Origin: Bacteroidota bacterium
GTDB lineage: Bacteria > Bacteroidota > Bacteroidia > Cytophagales > Cyclobacteriaceae
Reading direction: 5' to 3'
Assembly (NCBI GenBank): GCA_016178785.1
Contig: JACOSO010000085.1
Span: forward strand, 1-64,000
DNA length: 64,000 nucleotides
Shown here piece after piece: positions 37,401 to 45,027 of the stretch. A model generated the notes under the pieces. That model saw only the letters and a list, made by a program, of their open reading frames with translations. It had not been told where the DNA came from and ran no database searches. Position numbers and translations under genes: made by a program. Position 1 is the stretch's first letter. Each line of letters starts with the position of its first letter.

Positions 37401-37504
37401 TTGAGCTGATCCCGTTCACCAAAATAAAGATCCCTTTTCATGTTACCGGTAAATATGATAATCCTAAGGTGACGTTAGGCAAAGGACACACCCTTCCCTA
37501 TTGA
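34442..37504 (+). CDS. AsmA-like envelope protein, 1020 residues
   Basis: A membrane-anchored (about residues 9-27) periplasmic protein of the AsmA family, related in architecture to TamB. The N-terminal AsmA region contains VDADVTFSEVHLKLFRHFPNLTLSLNDL, followed by repeated beta-rich modules with recurring IDADIDADLDLEDIEKIYPIDGYQLKG-like blocks (near residues 500-530) and an AsmA_2-type C-terminus. Such proteins are thought to bridge the periplasm for lipid transport. It probably has its own promoter because a terminator precedes it. Confidence 0.9.
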   Translation: MRKLLKWAALGFGGILIVTIVAAILLPRIYEEKIRIDLEQEIDRHVDADVTFSEVHLKLFRHFPNLTLSLNDLLIKGKEDFKHDTLAAVKEIQLEVRLWSLISKREIELKSVHMVDPEINVYVLKDGKANYDIVKRSADSTSSVPSKPSSMKIAIDKVSIERGKMTYSDWQKNIFAEAIDIEHTGGGDFMRDLFEYETLTTIRQFSLNYDKVQYLFKKTLGIDLIIEMNLPQSKFTFKENQIQINHFVFSIDGFFQQVVDRYAMNVKFKAKETSFKNILSLVPGLYMKNFDYMETRGELGFSGFLDGVYSDSTKELPAFHLDVNVKNAMVKIDSLPEAFNNIQFELVVDNKERILDSTVIDLKTFHVELGRHPVHGRIKVEGLHKPKIDADIFADVDIASLERLFPIRNLTLKGKVNFEFKTKGIFDQRNSVIPLFNLNLKLTDGYARYDSLPRPISNLQFHLNADNKTGKLENTLVDFRQVHAEVDDNVLHGFAKLKGYPDTEIDADIDADLDLEDIEKIYPIDGYQLKGRFNLDVLAKGLYSKDKKKFPMVDSKVKLTDGSIQYRNYPPIKGVRFFAEALSTTGDLADSRLNINKFTYTLEDEPFEITGSLANLNNYEYSFNVNGKADLSKVALVFPMEGIQLSGLIDAQLKTSGLVSDIENKNYSRVNSSGRIIATGVSISGVKVPNPIKINNALFTFTSSKIIMESFEGKFGKSNVKMNGDISNYMAFTTSNKDFIKGDLELTCDTLDLNEWMPPRQTATGKPVPTTDTTHSKLTVIEVPKNLNFVFDSQIHMVKYEDLKIKELDGEISIKDGVMSLHETGFNSLDARFSVNADYNTRDIAHPLFDMDVDVKDLDINRAYREVKLMRDLAPSTANVYGKFSVTYKLKGEFTKDMSPKLETLTGGGIMRIAEAKINGMKLFEEISKSAKKNEINDPHLKDFTMETEIRDSKIIVKPFSIKVSGFDADIEGVNTMNGMVNYLVKIELIPFTKIKIPFHVTGKYDNPKVTLGKGHTLPY

Positions 37505-37510
37505 GTTTAT

Positions 37511-37546
37511 TCAAAATAAAAAGTCATCGCTGTTTTGCGATGACTT
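37511..37546 (-). terminator. Rho-independent terminator, mainly for ald
   Basis: A perfect 10-bp stem (AAGTCATCGC at 37521-37530 with GCGATGACTT at 37537-37546) and a 6-base loop. On the minus strand it is followed by a T-rich run, so it ends ald transcription; on the plus strand the T tail is missing, so it is weaker for the AsmA-like gene. Confidence 0.85.
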
Positions 37547-37567
37547 CATGGGTAACGGTTATGAGAA

Positions 37568-38683
37568 TTAATTCAAAAACTCCTTCACGTCCGTATATGT
37601 TAAATTGAATGAATCAGCCACGGCTTTGTAAACTACTTTGCCATTGATCACATTCAATCCTTTTTTCAAATCCTGATTTTCAGCACAGGCTTTTTTCCAT
37701 CCTTGTCCTGCAAGTTTCACCGCGTAAGGAAGAGTGGCGTTAGTCAATGCAAGTGTTGACGTATAAGGCACTGCCCCTGGCATGTTGGCCACGCAATAAT
37801 GAACAACATCATCGATAATGAATGTTGGATCCTCATGAGTGGTCGGCTTACAGGTTTCAATACATCCACCTTGATCAACAGCTACATCTACGAGCACTGT
37901 ACCGGGTCTCATCGTTTTGAGCATGTCGCGGGTAATGAGTTTAGGCGCTTTTGCCCCGGGAATGAGAACCCCGCCAATGATAAGGTCACATGTTTTTACT
38001 AGTTCACGAAGCACATAATCGTTGCTCACCATGGTGTGCACATTTTTCGGCATTACATCATCGAGGTAACGCAGGCGGTTAATGTTCACATCGGTGATGA
38101 TCACATCAGCTCCTAATCCAGCCGCCATCTTCGCTGCATTGGTCCCAACAACACCACCTCCTAAGATCAGAACTTTAGCAGGCATTACACCTGGCACACC
38201 TCCCAACAAAATTCCACGGCCTTTCAGGGGCTTCTCTAAATATTTCGCTCCTTCTTGTATCGACATACGGCCCGCAACTTCACTCATCGGCACGAGCAAT
38301 GGAAGGCTTCCATCTACTCGCTCTACCGTTTCATAAGCCAAACAAACTGCACCGGTTTTGATCATGGCATGCGTCAACGGCTCATAAGATGCAAAGTGAA
38401 AATAAGTAAACACCAACTGATCTTTTTTGATGAGGTTATATTCTTGCTCGATTGGTTCTTTCACCTTCATGATCATCTCAGCGATGCTGAAAACCTCTTC
38501 GGCCTTGGCGAGCATTCTTGCGCCAGCACCAGTATAATCTTCATCGCTGAATCCGCTGCCTTCGCCTGCTTTTGCCTGCACATAAACCGAGTGGCCACGC
38601 TTTACTAGTTCTTGAGCACCCGCGGGGGTAAGGGCTACACGGTTTTCGTTGTTTTTAATTTCTTTCGGAACGCCAATGATCAT
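37568..38683 (-). CDS. ald: Alanine dehydrogenase
   Basis: NAD-dependent interconversion of alanine with pyruvate and ammonia. The 371-residue protein keeps the canonical residues Arg15, Lys75 and His96 (VFTYFHFAS), and the Rossmann motif GGGVVGTNAA. It is divergent from the E1 dehydrogenase gene, fitting a shared pyruvate node, and ends at its own terminator. A -7 element lies 45-52 bases upstream. Confidence 0.97.
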   Translation of the reverse strand: MIIGVPKEIKNNENRVALTPAGAQELVKRGHSVYVQAKAGEGSGFSDEDYTGAGARMLAKAEEVFSIAEMIMKVKEPIEQEYNLIKKDQLVFTYFHFASYEPLTHAMIKTGAVCLAYETVERVDGSLPLLVPMSEVAGRMSIQEGAKYLEKPLKGRGILLGGVPGVMPAKVLILGGGVVGTNAAKMAAGLGADVIITDVNINRLRYLDDVMPKNVHTMVSNDYVLRELVKTCDLIIGGVLIPGAKAPKLITRDMLKTMRPGTVLVDVAVDQGGCIETCKPTTHEDPTFIIDDVVHYCVANMPGAVPYTSTLALTNATLPYAVKLAGQGWKKACAENQDLKKGLNVINGKVVYKAVADSFNLTYTDVKEFLN

Positions 38684-38727
38684 TTGGTTAAAATTTATTG
38701 GTTGATAATATTTTCAGATTAGGGACA

Positions 38728-38735
38728 CAAATATA
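38728..38735 (-). promoter_or_regulatory. Probable -7 promoter element of ald
   Basis: TATATTTG on the minus strand matches TAnnTTTG and would give a leader of about 38 bases. The -33 position has TTC, not TTG, so the promoter is imperfect. I see no other recognisable element in the 38684-38944 gap, including none convincing for the plus-strand gene. Confidence 0.5.
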
Positions 38736-38944
38736 ACATTCGATTGCGATTGAACATCCTTGAAGATCGCTCCCAGATCGGCTACAAATGAAATGCTGAA
38801 TCAAGGCTTTTTTTATTTGTTGAATTCAAATAATATCAGGAAATTATTCTGTTATTGAATGGATTCGCGTTATAAAATTGCGACCAGATTTTCGTTTTGA
38901 ACACTCATTTCTTTTTTTCTACTTTTACCACAAACCTAACGAGT

Positions 38945-41347
38945 GTGAGCCAGACTAAAACCGCTGCCCCTTCCATTTCAGCTAAGAAAGCAGAAACGAT
39001 TTTGGCCGACTATCGCCTGGCGTGCGAGAGCCGCGAAGCGAGTTTGCTCGGACGCAAAGAAGTGTTCATGGGTAAAGCCAAGTTCGGAATTTTTGGCGAT
39101 GGTAAAGAAGTAGCTCAGATTGCCATGGCCAAAGTTTTTCGCAATGGCGATTTTCGTTCTGGCTATTACCGCGATCAGACTTTCATGATGGCGATCAATG
39201 AGCTCGCACTCACAGCCTATTTTGCGCAACTCTACGCACATACAAGCGTGGAGGCAGAACCTGCTTCAGCCGGAAGGCAAATGACAGGACATTTTGCCAC
39301 GCGTATGCTTGATGAGACTGGAAAGCTGAAGCCGCTGACAAAATCTAAAAATAGCAGTGCTGATATTTCGCCTACGGCTGCGCAGATGCCGCGCTTGCTC
39401 GGGCTTGCGCAAGCTTCAAAACTTTTCCGTGAAAATCCTGATCTAAAGAATTTTACTGACTTAAGTATCAATGGAAACGAAATTGCATTTGGCACGATCG
39501 GCAATGCATCAACATCAGAGGGAATGTTTTTCGAGGCAATCAATGCTGCTGGTGTTTTGCAAGTGCCTATGCTGATGTCGGTATGGGATGATGAATATGG
39601 AATTTCTGTTCCCAAAGAATATCAAACCACAAAAGGAAGTATTTCAAAAATCCTTGATGGCTTTCAGAGAAATAAAACTGAAAAAGGATTTGAGATACTC
39701 ACAGTGAAGGGATGGGATTACGAAGAGCTTTGCCGCACGTATGAAAAAGCAGAAAAAATTTGCCGCGAAGAGCACGTGCCGGTGTTAGTGCATGTTACTG
39801 AGATGACTCAACCGCAAGGTCATAGTACTTCTGGCTCGCATGAACGCTACAAATCCAAAGAACGACTCGAGTGGGAGAAGGAATTTGATTGTATTCGCAA
39901 GATGCGTGAGTGGATGGTTGATCAGGGTATTGCGTTGCCTGAAGTTCTGGATGGTATTGAGAAGCAAGCAAAGGCCGCAGCGAAGTCAGCAAAAGACATT
40001 GCCTGGCACATCTTTGAAGAAGACACCAGAAAAAGTCAAAATGCCTTATTGGCAATTCTGGCGAACGCGGTGAATGAAAATTCTGAAATTGCTGTCATAA
40101 AAGAACACCTTGAGAAGACGATCAATCCGGAAAGATTAGATTCGGTCAGGGCCGCAAAAAAAGCATTGCGTGCTTTGGCCGGAAAAGAATCGGATATTAA
40201 AGATGGAGTCAAAAAATGGATTGCTGATTCACTGGCAGATAATTTTGATCGCTACAATTCTCACGTCCACAGTCAATCCGAGTGGTCAGCATTAAAAGTG
40301 AATCCTGTAGCAGCCGAGTATGCTGATGATTCTCCTGTGCTTGATGGCCGAGAGATCTTACAAGCTTGTTTTGAAGCAGCATTGAAAACCAATCCTTTTG
40401 TCCTCGCTTTTGGTGAAGATGTGGGAAGAATTGGCGATGTGAACCAAGGCTTCGCGGGCTTACAAGAAAAATTCGGAAAACTTCGTGTGACGGATACAGG
40501 CATTCGCGAATGCACAATCATCGGACAAGGCATTGGCTTAGCATTGCGAGGCTTTAGACCCATTGCTGAGATTCAATACTTAGACTATTTGCTTTACGCA
40601 ATTCAGATTTTGTCTGATGACTTGGCAAACTTACAGTACCGTACCAAAGGAGGGCAAAAAGCGCCACTCATTGTGCGTACCCGAGGCCATAGGCTCGAAG
40701 GAATCTGGCACGCAGGTTCGCCTATCGGTATGGTCTTGAACAGCCTTCGCGGAATGTATGTACTCGTTCCCAGAAACATGACACAAGCGGCTGGTTTTTA
40801 TAATACGATGCTACAATCGGATGACCCCTGCCTGGTCATTGAGTGTTTGAACGGATATCGGCTGAAGGAAAAACTTCCTAAAAATATTAGTGAGTTCAGG
40901 CTGCCACTCGGTGTTCCTGAAATTTTGAAGGAGGGAAATGATGTAACCATCGTTACTTATGGCTCGATGTGCCGTGTGGTGATGGATGCAGCCAATGATC
41001 TTGAAGGGGCAGGAATTTCATGCGAAGTGATTGATGTACAAACTCTTCTTCCATTTGATATTCATCATGCTGTACTTCAATCGGTGAAGAAAACCAACCG
41101 TGTGGTTTTCGCAGATGAAGATATTCCCGGTGGGGCAACTGCATTTATGATGCAGCAGGTTTTGGAAGTGCAAAAGGCATATGCTTACCTTGACTCAGCT
41201 CCATTGACAATTACGGCTAAGGAACATCGTCCACCCTACGCATCTGATGGTGATTATTTCTCTAAACCAAACCCTGAAGAAATTTTTGAGAAGATTTACG
41301 AACTGGTTCGCGAATCTGATCCTGAAAGATTTCCTTCTATCTATTGA
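38945..41347 (+). CDS. Fused E1 alpha/beta 2-oxoacid dehydrogenase (pyruvate/branched-chain type)
   Basis: Thiamine-diphosphate enzyme with both E1 subunits in one 800-residue chain. The N-terminal half is E1-alpha-like (GRKEVFMGKAKFGIFGDGKEVAQ, then TIGNASTSEGMFFEAINAAG and the loop QGHSTSGSHERYKS); the C-terminal half is E1-beta-like (FGEDVGRIGDVNQGF, TDTGIRECTIIGQGIGLAL). Substrate cannot be fixed. The frame is open back to a TTG at 38897, but the GTG at 38945 (MSQTKTAAP) gives the more usual N-terminus; this is a choice, not proof. Confidence 0.92.
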   Translation: MSQTKTAAPSISAKKAETILADYRLACESREASLLGRKEVFMGKAKFGIFGDGKEVAQIAMAKVFRNGDFRSGYYRDQTFMMAINELALTAYFAQLYAHTSVEAEPASAGRQMTGHFATRMLDETGKLKPLTKSKNSSADISPTAAQMPRLLGLAQASKLFRENPDLKNFTDLSINGNEIAFGTIGNASTSEGMFFEAINAAGVLQVPMLMSVWDDEYGISVPKEYQTTKGSISKILDGFQRNKTEKGFEILTVKGWDYEELCRTYEKAEKICREEHVPVLVHVTEMTQPQGHSTSGSHERYKSKERLEWEKEFDCIRKMREWMVDQGIALPEVLDGIEKQAKAAAKSAKDIAWHIFEEDTRKSQNALLAILANAVNENSEIAVIKEHLEKTINPERLDSVRAAKKALRALAGKESDIKDGVKKWIADSLADNFDRYNSHVHSQSEWSALKVNPVAAEYADDSPVLDGREILQACFEAALKTNPFVLAFGEDVGRIGDVNQGFAGLQEKFGKLRVTDTGIRECTIIGQGIGLALRGFRPIAEIQYLDYLLYAIQILSDDLANLQYRTKGGQKAPLIVRTRGHRLEGIWHAGSPIGMVLNSLRGMYVLVPRNMTQAAGFYNTMLQSDDPCLVIECLNGYRLKEKLPKNISEFRLPLGVPEILKEGNDVTIVTYGSMCRVVMDAANDLEGAGISCEVIDVQTLLPFDIHHAVLQSVKKTNRVVFADEDIPGGATAFMMQQVLEVQKAYAYLDSAPLTITAKEHRPPYASDGDYFSKPNPEEIFEKIYELVRESDPERFPSIY

Positions 41348-41348
41348 C

Positions 41349-42128
41349 CTATCTGGTGATTTGTTGAAGAGTGAAATCCTTTTTCTCTACCGTATTGCTG
41401 TTATGAAAAGCCCTGTCATTAATGGTAACGTCCATTTTTAGTGTATGTGTGCTAAATAAATAACTAAACCCATACGATTGAATCCTAAACGTAATTACTC
41501 CATCCAAGGGTGATTTTCGATCTTTCGATAAGTCAGGGAAGGTGGCGCGAAATAGATTTGGAGCGCACCCTTGAAGGTCAAAATAAGTTGCGGGATCAAA
41601 CTTGTCGTAAATTCCATTGCTGTTTTTGATGTATACATCTACATTGATATTGTAGGCTCTGAGATTTTGTCGGATATAGATCGTATCCTTTAATTTGCCT
41701 TGACTGTCTTTCAAAAGTTCCCAATTCGCACAGCCGAGGCTTGGCAACGTATCGAATTGAGGTACCTTTCTTTTAGCGTAATAGTTGATGAAGGTATAGC
41801 CCTGTGGAATTGGGGCAGTATTGTCAACACCACGCTTTATATTAAAATCCGTTTGCCGGTAGATATAATACCACGGGCTATAAGAATCGAAGGTGCCAGA
41901 GTCGATACTGGATGCACCCAAGTCGCCATCTCCGTCAGAGAATTTAAGCCGGAAGATTAGCGTATCCGGAGTGGGAGGGTTGGGAGGCGTAGGTTGTAGA
42001 TTACCTTTTCTAAAGGTTATATCGAGAAGATCAATGTGTGGAACCACCGAATATTCAGGCTGCTTCACACACGAGCCAACTGCCCACAGCAATATCAAAT
42101 ACACTGCAAGATTTTTAGTCCACCGCAT
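41349..42128 (-). CDS. Lipoprotein of unknown function
   Basis: A 259-residue outer-envelope lipoprotein: signal peptide with lipobox AVGSC (Cys at about residue 20). The mature part has an FSDGDGDLGASS motif, seen in other Bacteroidota lipoproteins of unknown role, and beta-strand-like repeats to the end. The stop codon lies one base from that of the convergent E1 dehydrogenase gene. Confidence 0.83.
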   Translation of the reverse strand: MRWTKNLAVYLILLWAVGSCVKQPEYSVVPHIDLLDITFRKGNLQPTPPNPPTPDTLIFRLKFSDGDGDLGASSIDSGTFDSYSPWYYIYRQTDFNIKRGVDNTAPIPQGYTFINYYAKRKVPQFDTLPSLGCANWELLKDSQGKLKDTIYIRQNLRAYNINVDVYIKNSNGIYDKFDPATYFDLQGCAPNLFRATFPDLSKDRKSPLDGVITFRIQSYGFSYLFSTHTLKMDVTINDRAFHNSNTVEKKDFTLQQITR

Positions 42129-42132
42129 TTTC

Positions 42133-42140
42133 TACCTTTG
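42133..42140 (+). promoter_or_regulatory. Probable -7 promoter element of the LuxE-like gene
   Basis: TACCTTTG matches TAnnTTTG exactly. No clear -33 TTG at the usual distance. With a start seven bases downstream, it favours the TTG at 42164 over that at 42152 or gives a very short leader. Confidence 0.4.
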
Positions 42141-42151
42141 ATTAATCAAAT

Positions 42152-43153
42152 TTGCATTTAAGCTTGAGAGAGATTAAAGACTTCACCAATCTACTTCCTT
42201 CTGTCAACGCTTCCAACTTTGAAGATATTGCACTGAAAGTCTTTCATTTCCAATACAAAAGTAACCTTCTTTATCAATCTTACGCACGTGCATTAGGCAA
42301 AGTTCCCGGAAAGGTCAATTCGATAAGGGAGATTCCGTTTTTACCGATTCGCTTTTTCAAAACACATCCTGTGATTTCAGGTATTTGGAATGTCTCTGCT
42401 GAATTCACAAGCAGTTCCACAACGGGCGTTGGCGTTAGTAAACACGAAGTATGGAGCTTGGATTTCTATCTTGAAAGTGCACTGTCAATTTTTGAGCAGT
42501 TTTATGGATCGATAAAGAATTATCATTTCCTCGCGCTGTTGCCGTCTTACCTTGAAAGGAAGGGGTCTTCACTCATTGCAATGATTGATCATTTTATAAA
42601 AAATGATGAAACGGGTCATTCCGGATATTTCTTAAATAATCATGAAGATTTATTGCATAAAATAAATTCACTTAGAAATTCAAAAAAGAAAATTTTACTC
42701 TGGGGTGTTTCTTTTGCATTGGTCGATTTGGCTGAAAAATATGAAGTGGATTTAGGCAATGGCCTCATTATGGAAACCGGAGGAATGAAGGGTAGGCGTA
42801 AAGAATGGGTTAAGGAAGAATTCCATAGGTTCCTGTGTAAGAGGTTTAATGTAAACGAGATTCACTCGGAGTACGGCATGACCGAGCTTTTCTCACAGGC
42901 CTATTCAAAAGGCAAAGGTTACTTTCAGAACCCTCCCTGGATGAAAGTCATCACTCGTGATATTAACGATCCTTTTGAAGTTGTTCTGGACGGAAAAACC
43001 GGGGCTATCAATATAATCGACTTAGCCAATGTGCACTCTTGCGCATTTCTTGAAACAGAAGATTTGGGGAGGATTATAGATCGCGCTGGTTTTGAGATAC
43101 TTGGCCGCATGGATAACAGCGACATCAGAGGATGTAATCTGTTGATTAGTTAA
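42152..43153 (+). CDS. LuxE-like acyl-adenylating protein (ANL superfamily)
   Basis: A 333-residue protein related to the acyl-protein synthetase LuxE, which adenylates fatty acids. The adenylate-forming loop is TSSSTTGVGVSKH (about residues 86-98), followed by HSEYGMTELFSQAYSKGKG and ETEDLGRIIDRAGFEILGR, the usual A5/A8-like motifs. No luxC, luxD or luciferase genes are present, so the role is acyl activation for something else, possibly lipid or pigment assembly. The start is a TTG; 42164 (MREIKDF) is an equally good alternative. Confidence 0.82.
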   Translation: MHLSLREIKDFTNLLPSVNASNFEDIALKVFHFQYKSNLLYQSYARALGKVPGKVNSIREIPFLPIRFFKTHPVISGIWNVSAEFTSSSTTGVGVSKHEVWSLDFYLESALSIFEQFYGSIKNYHFLALLPSYLERKGSSLIAMIDHFIKNDETGHSGYFLNNHEDLLHKINSLRNSKKKILLWGVSFALVDLAEKYEVDLGNGLIMETGGMKGRRKEWVKEEFHRFLCKRFNVNEIHSEYGMTELFSQAYSKGKGYFQNPPWMKVITRDINDPFEVVLDGKTGAINIIDLANVHSCAFLETEDLGRIIDRAGFEILGRMDNSDIRGCNLLIS

Positions 43154-43184
43154 TTTGTTTCGAAGTAAAAGAATTATAATTTTG
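43154..43184 (+). promoter_or_regulatory. Consensus Bacteroidota promoter for the small lipoprotein
   Basis: TTTG at 43154-43157, a 19-base spacer and TAATTTTG at 43177-43184 exactly match TTTG-N19-TAnnTTTG. The predicted start of transcription (about 43190) excludes the ATG at 43187 and supports the ATG at 43205. Confidence 0.8.
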
Positions 43185-43204
43185 TTATGATTAAATCGAC
43201 CGCC

Positions 43205-43321
43205 ATGAAAAAAGTACTTGCCTTTATTGCTTTGATAGCCTTCATTTCTTCTTGCAGCCAGTACACTTGCCCTACCTACAGCAAGAAAGAAGTGAAATCA
43301 AATTCTGTAAAAAGAATCTAA
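43205..43321 (+). CDS. Small lipoprotein, 38 residues
   Basis: A short gene between the LuxE-like gene and the convergent NtrC-like regulator. The product is MKKVLAFIALIAFISSC followed by a 21-residue mature part beginning CSQYTCPTYSKKEV; the lipobox is FISSC with Cys17 as the lipidation site. A consensus promoter precedes it at the right distance. An in-frame ATG at 43187 adds six residues but lies upstream of the likely transcription start. The function is unknown; the mature sequence CPTYSKK looks like a motif of small Bacteroidota lipoproteins, from memory. Confidence 0.72.
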   Translation: MKKVLAFIALIAFISSCSQYTCPTYSKKEVKSNSVKRI

Positions 43322-43327
43322 AGGAAA

Positions 43328-44488
43328 CTAAAGATATTTTTTTACTTCTGCGGAGCCGATTGTGCCCTCGCTCATGATGACTAATCGTTCGATTACGTTT
43401 TTTAGTTCCCGAATATTTCCACTCCACTCATTTTGGCTTAATAATTTTAAAGCTTCGGCATCGATGTTTTTTTTCTTGGCTCCGTAGTTGACGGCAATGT
43501 CTTCGAGAAACTTATCAACCAAAAGCGGAATGTCTTCTTTCCGGTCCTTCAATGAAGGAACTTTTATTACTATTACCGAAAGGCGGTGATACAAATCTTC
43601 TCTGAATCTGCCTTCGGCAATTTCCTTTTTTAAATCTTTGTTGGTTGCAGCTATCACACGAGTGTTTACTGCGATATCCTTGTCACCCCCAACCCGTATA
43701 ATTTTATTCTCTTGAAGGGCTCTCAGGACTTTGGCCTGCGCAGATAAACTCATATCTCCAATTTCATCAAGGAATAGGGTTCCGTTTTCAGCAAGCTCGA
43801 ATTTCCCTAATCGCTGCTTAATGGCTGATGTGAAAGCCCCCTTTTCATGGCCGAAGAGCTCGCTTTCAATTAATTCAGAGGGAATTGCCGCGCAGTTAAC
43901 TTCAATAAAAGAGAACAATGAGCGAGGGCTTTTTTCATGGAGTTGCCTTGCCACAAGTTCTTTACCAGACCCATTCGCCCCAGTAATGAGAACCCGTGCA
44001 TCGGTTGGGGCAACTTTATCAATCATTTTTAGCACTTCTTTTATCCCGTCAGATTGCCCAATGATTTCATATTGATGCGAAATCTTTTTCTTGAGAGAAA
44101 CAGATTCTTTTACCAGTAAATTTTTATCGAGGGCATTTCTAAGCGTAATGAGAAGCCGGTTAAGATCGGGTGGTTTTTGCAAGAAATCGTAAGCTCCTTT
44201 CTTCACCGCATCAACAGCAAGTTCGGTTGTGCCATGGGCAGAGATCATAATAAAGGTGGTGGAGATATCTTTTGCTTTAGCCTGAGTCAGTACTTCCATG
44301 CCATCCATCTTAGGCATTTTAATGTCGCAGAAGGCGAGATCATAATTTGCAGATTCCAATTTAGTCAAACCCTCAACTCCATCCTTGGCTTCATCTACCT
44401 CCAGCCTCAGCTCCTTTTGGTCTTTTAAAATGTCTTTGAGCACGGCACGTATGGTTGCTTCATCTTCGATGATCAGTACTTTGGGCAT
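43328..44488 (-). CDS. NtrC-like sigma-54 response regulator lacking a DNA-binding domain
   Basis: A 386-residue two-domain protein: receiver domain (phospho-acceptor Asp55 in FCDIKMP) and AAA+ sigma-54 interaction domain (Walker A GANGSGKE, residues 170-177; Walker B TLFLDE, 237-242). The sigma-54-contacting loop reads GAFTSA (217-222), not the usual GAFTGA. The chain stops shortly after the AAA+ C-terminal subdomain (RELKNVIERLVIMSEGTIGSAEVKKYL), so there is no Fis-type helix-turn-helix. It may act from solution or with a partner. Confidence 0.93.
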   Translation of the reverse strand: MPKVLIIEDEATIRAVLKDILKDQKELRLEVDEAKDGVEGLTKLESANYDLAFCDIKMPKMDGMEVLTQAKAKDISTTFIMISAHGTTELAVDAVKKGAYDFLQKPPDLNRLLITLRNALDKNLLVKESVSLKKKISHQYEIIGQSDGIKEVLKMIDKVAPTDARVLITGANGSGKELVARQLHEKSPRSLFSFIEVNCAAIPSELIESELFGHEKGAFTSAIKQRLGKFELAENGTLFLDEIGDMSLSAQAKVLRALQENKIIRVGGDKDIAVNTRVIAATNKDLKKEIAEGRFREDLYHRLSVIVIKVPSLKDRKEDIPLLVDKFLEDIAVNYGAKKKNIDAEALKLLSQNEWSGNIRELKNVIERLVIMSEGTIGSAEVKKYL

Positions 44489-44530
44489 GATTGGGGTATT
44501 AATCGGTCAAGTTATTGTTTCCTTGTGCAA

Positions 44531-44560
44531 AACAAAACCCCGCCTTTTCAAGCGGGGTTT
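44531..44560 (-). terminator. Rho-independent terminator after the secreted-protein gene
   Basis: A 9-bp stem (AAACCCCGC at 44535-44543 with GCGGGGTTT at 44552-44560) and an 8-base loop, followed on the minus strand by a T-rich tract. It probably ends the minus-strand unit containing 44584-45012 and 45028-45924, and perhaps the whole Sia cluster. Confidence 0.85.
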
Positions 44561-44583
44561 CACAAAATAAATTATATGATGAA

Positions 44584-45012
44584 TTACCTCTTGAATCCAA
44601 GAGCGCTACCCCCGCATTTACTGTTCGATCCATCAAATGTGTACTGAATGTAATAAATGCCTGTGGCGTTGCAGGGGTATGCAATAGCTGTAATGAATTG
44701 ACCATTGATTTTGCTTGTGGCCACTTTGTTACGACCTGAATCGAACAAAGAAACAACGATGCCATCAGTGGCTGCGCCACTCGCGCAAAGGTTGATCATG
44801 TATTGAGTTCCCTTGGTAAATACATAGCTGTACTCTACTTTATCCTTTCCACCTTCGCCATCTACTTTATAGCTTTTTAAAAAGTTAAAGCCGGAGGCAA
44901 GTTTTGGAATACAAGCATTCGCAAAATTATCTGGATTACACTGACTCGCTAATTGCGATGAGCCTAACCCAATGAAAGAAATCGCCAAAATGATAGTAAT
45001 TATTTTTTTCAT
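44584..45012 (-). CDS. Small secreted cysteine-containing protein
   Basis: A 142-residue exported protein: signal peptide MKKIITIILAISFIGLGSS, then a compact beta-rich domain with five cysteines (QCNPDNFANACIPK, NLCASG, YPCNATG, SKCGGS). I do not recognise a family; the fold could be a small extracellular beta-sandwich. It follows the upstream lipoprotein gene by 15 bases and is followed by a strong terminator. Confidence 0.82.
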   Translation of the reverse strand: MKKIITIILAISFIGLGSSQLASQCNPDNFANACIPKLASGFNFLKSYKVDGEGGKDKVEYSYVFTKGTQYMINLCASGAATDGIVVSLFDSGRNKVATSKINGQFITAIAYPCNATGIYYIQYTFDGSNSKCGGSALGFKR

Positions 45013-45027
45013 AGAGATTGATCCGAT

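Noticed and set aside
37521-37546. Terminator hairpin as an attachment site or small RNA
   Set aside because: A T-rich run follows the stem on the minus strand, which is fully explained as an ald terminator.
42152-42163. Choosing between TTG starts at 42152 and 42164 for the LuxE-like gene
   Set aside because: Sequence alone cannot decide; no ribosome binding site separates them, so it is not reported as an anomaly.
42152-43153. LuxE-like gene as evidence for bioluminescence
   Set aside because: No luxC, luxD or luciferase genes are nearby and LuxE-like adenylating proteins occur widely in non-luminous Bacteroidota.
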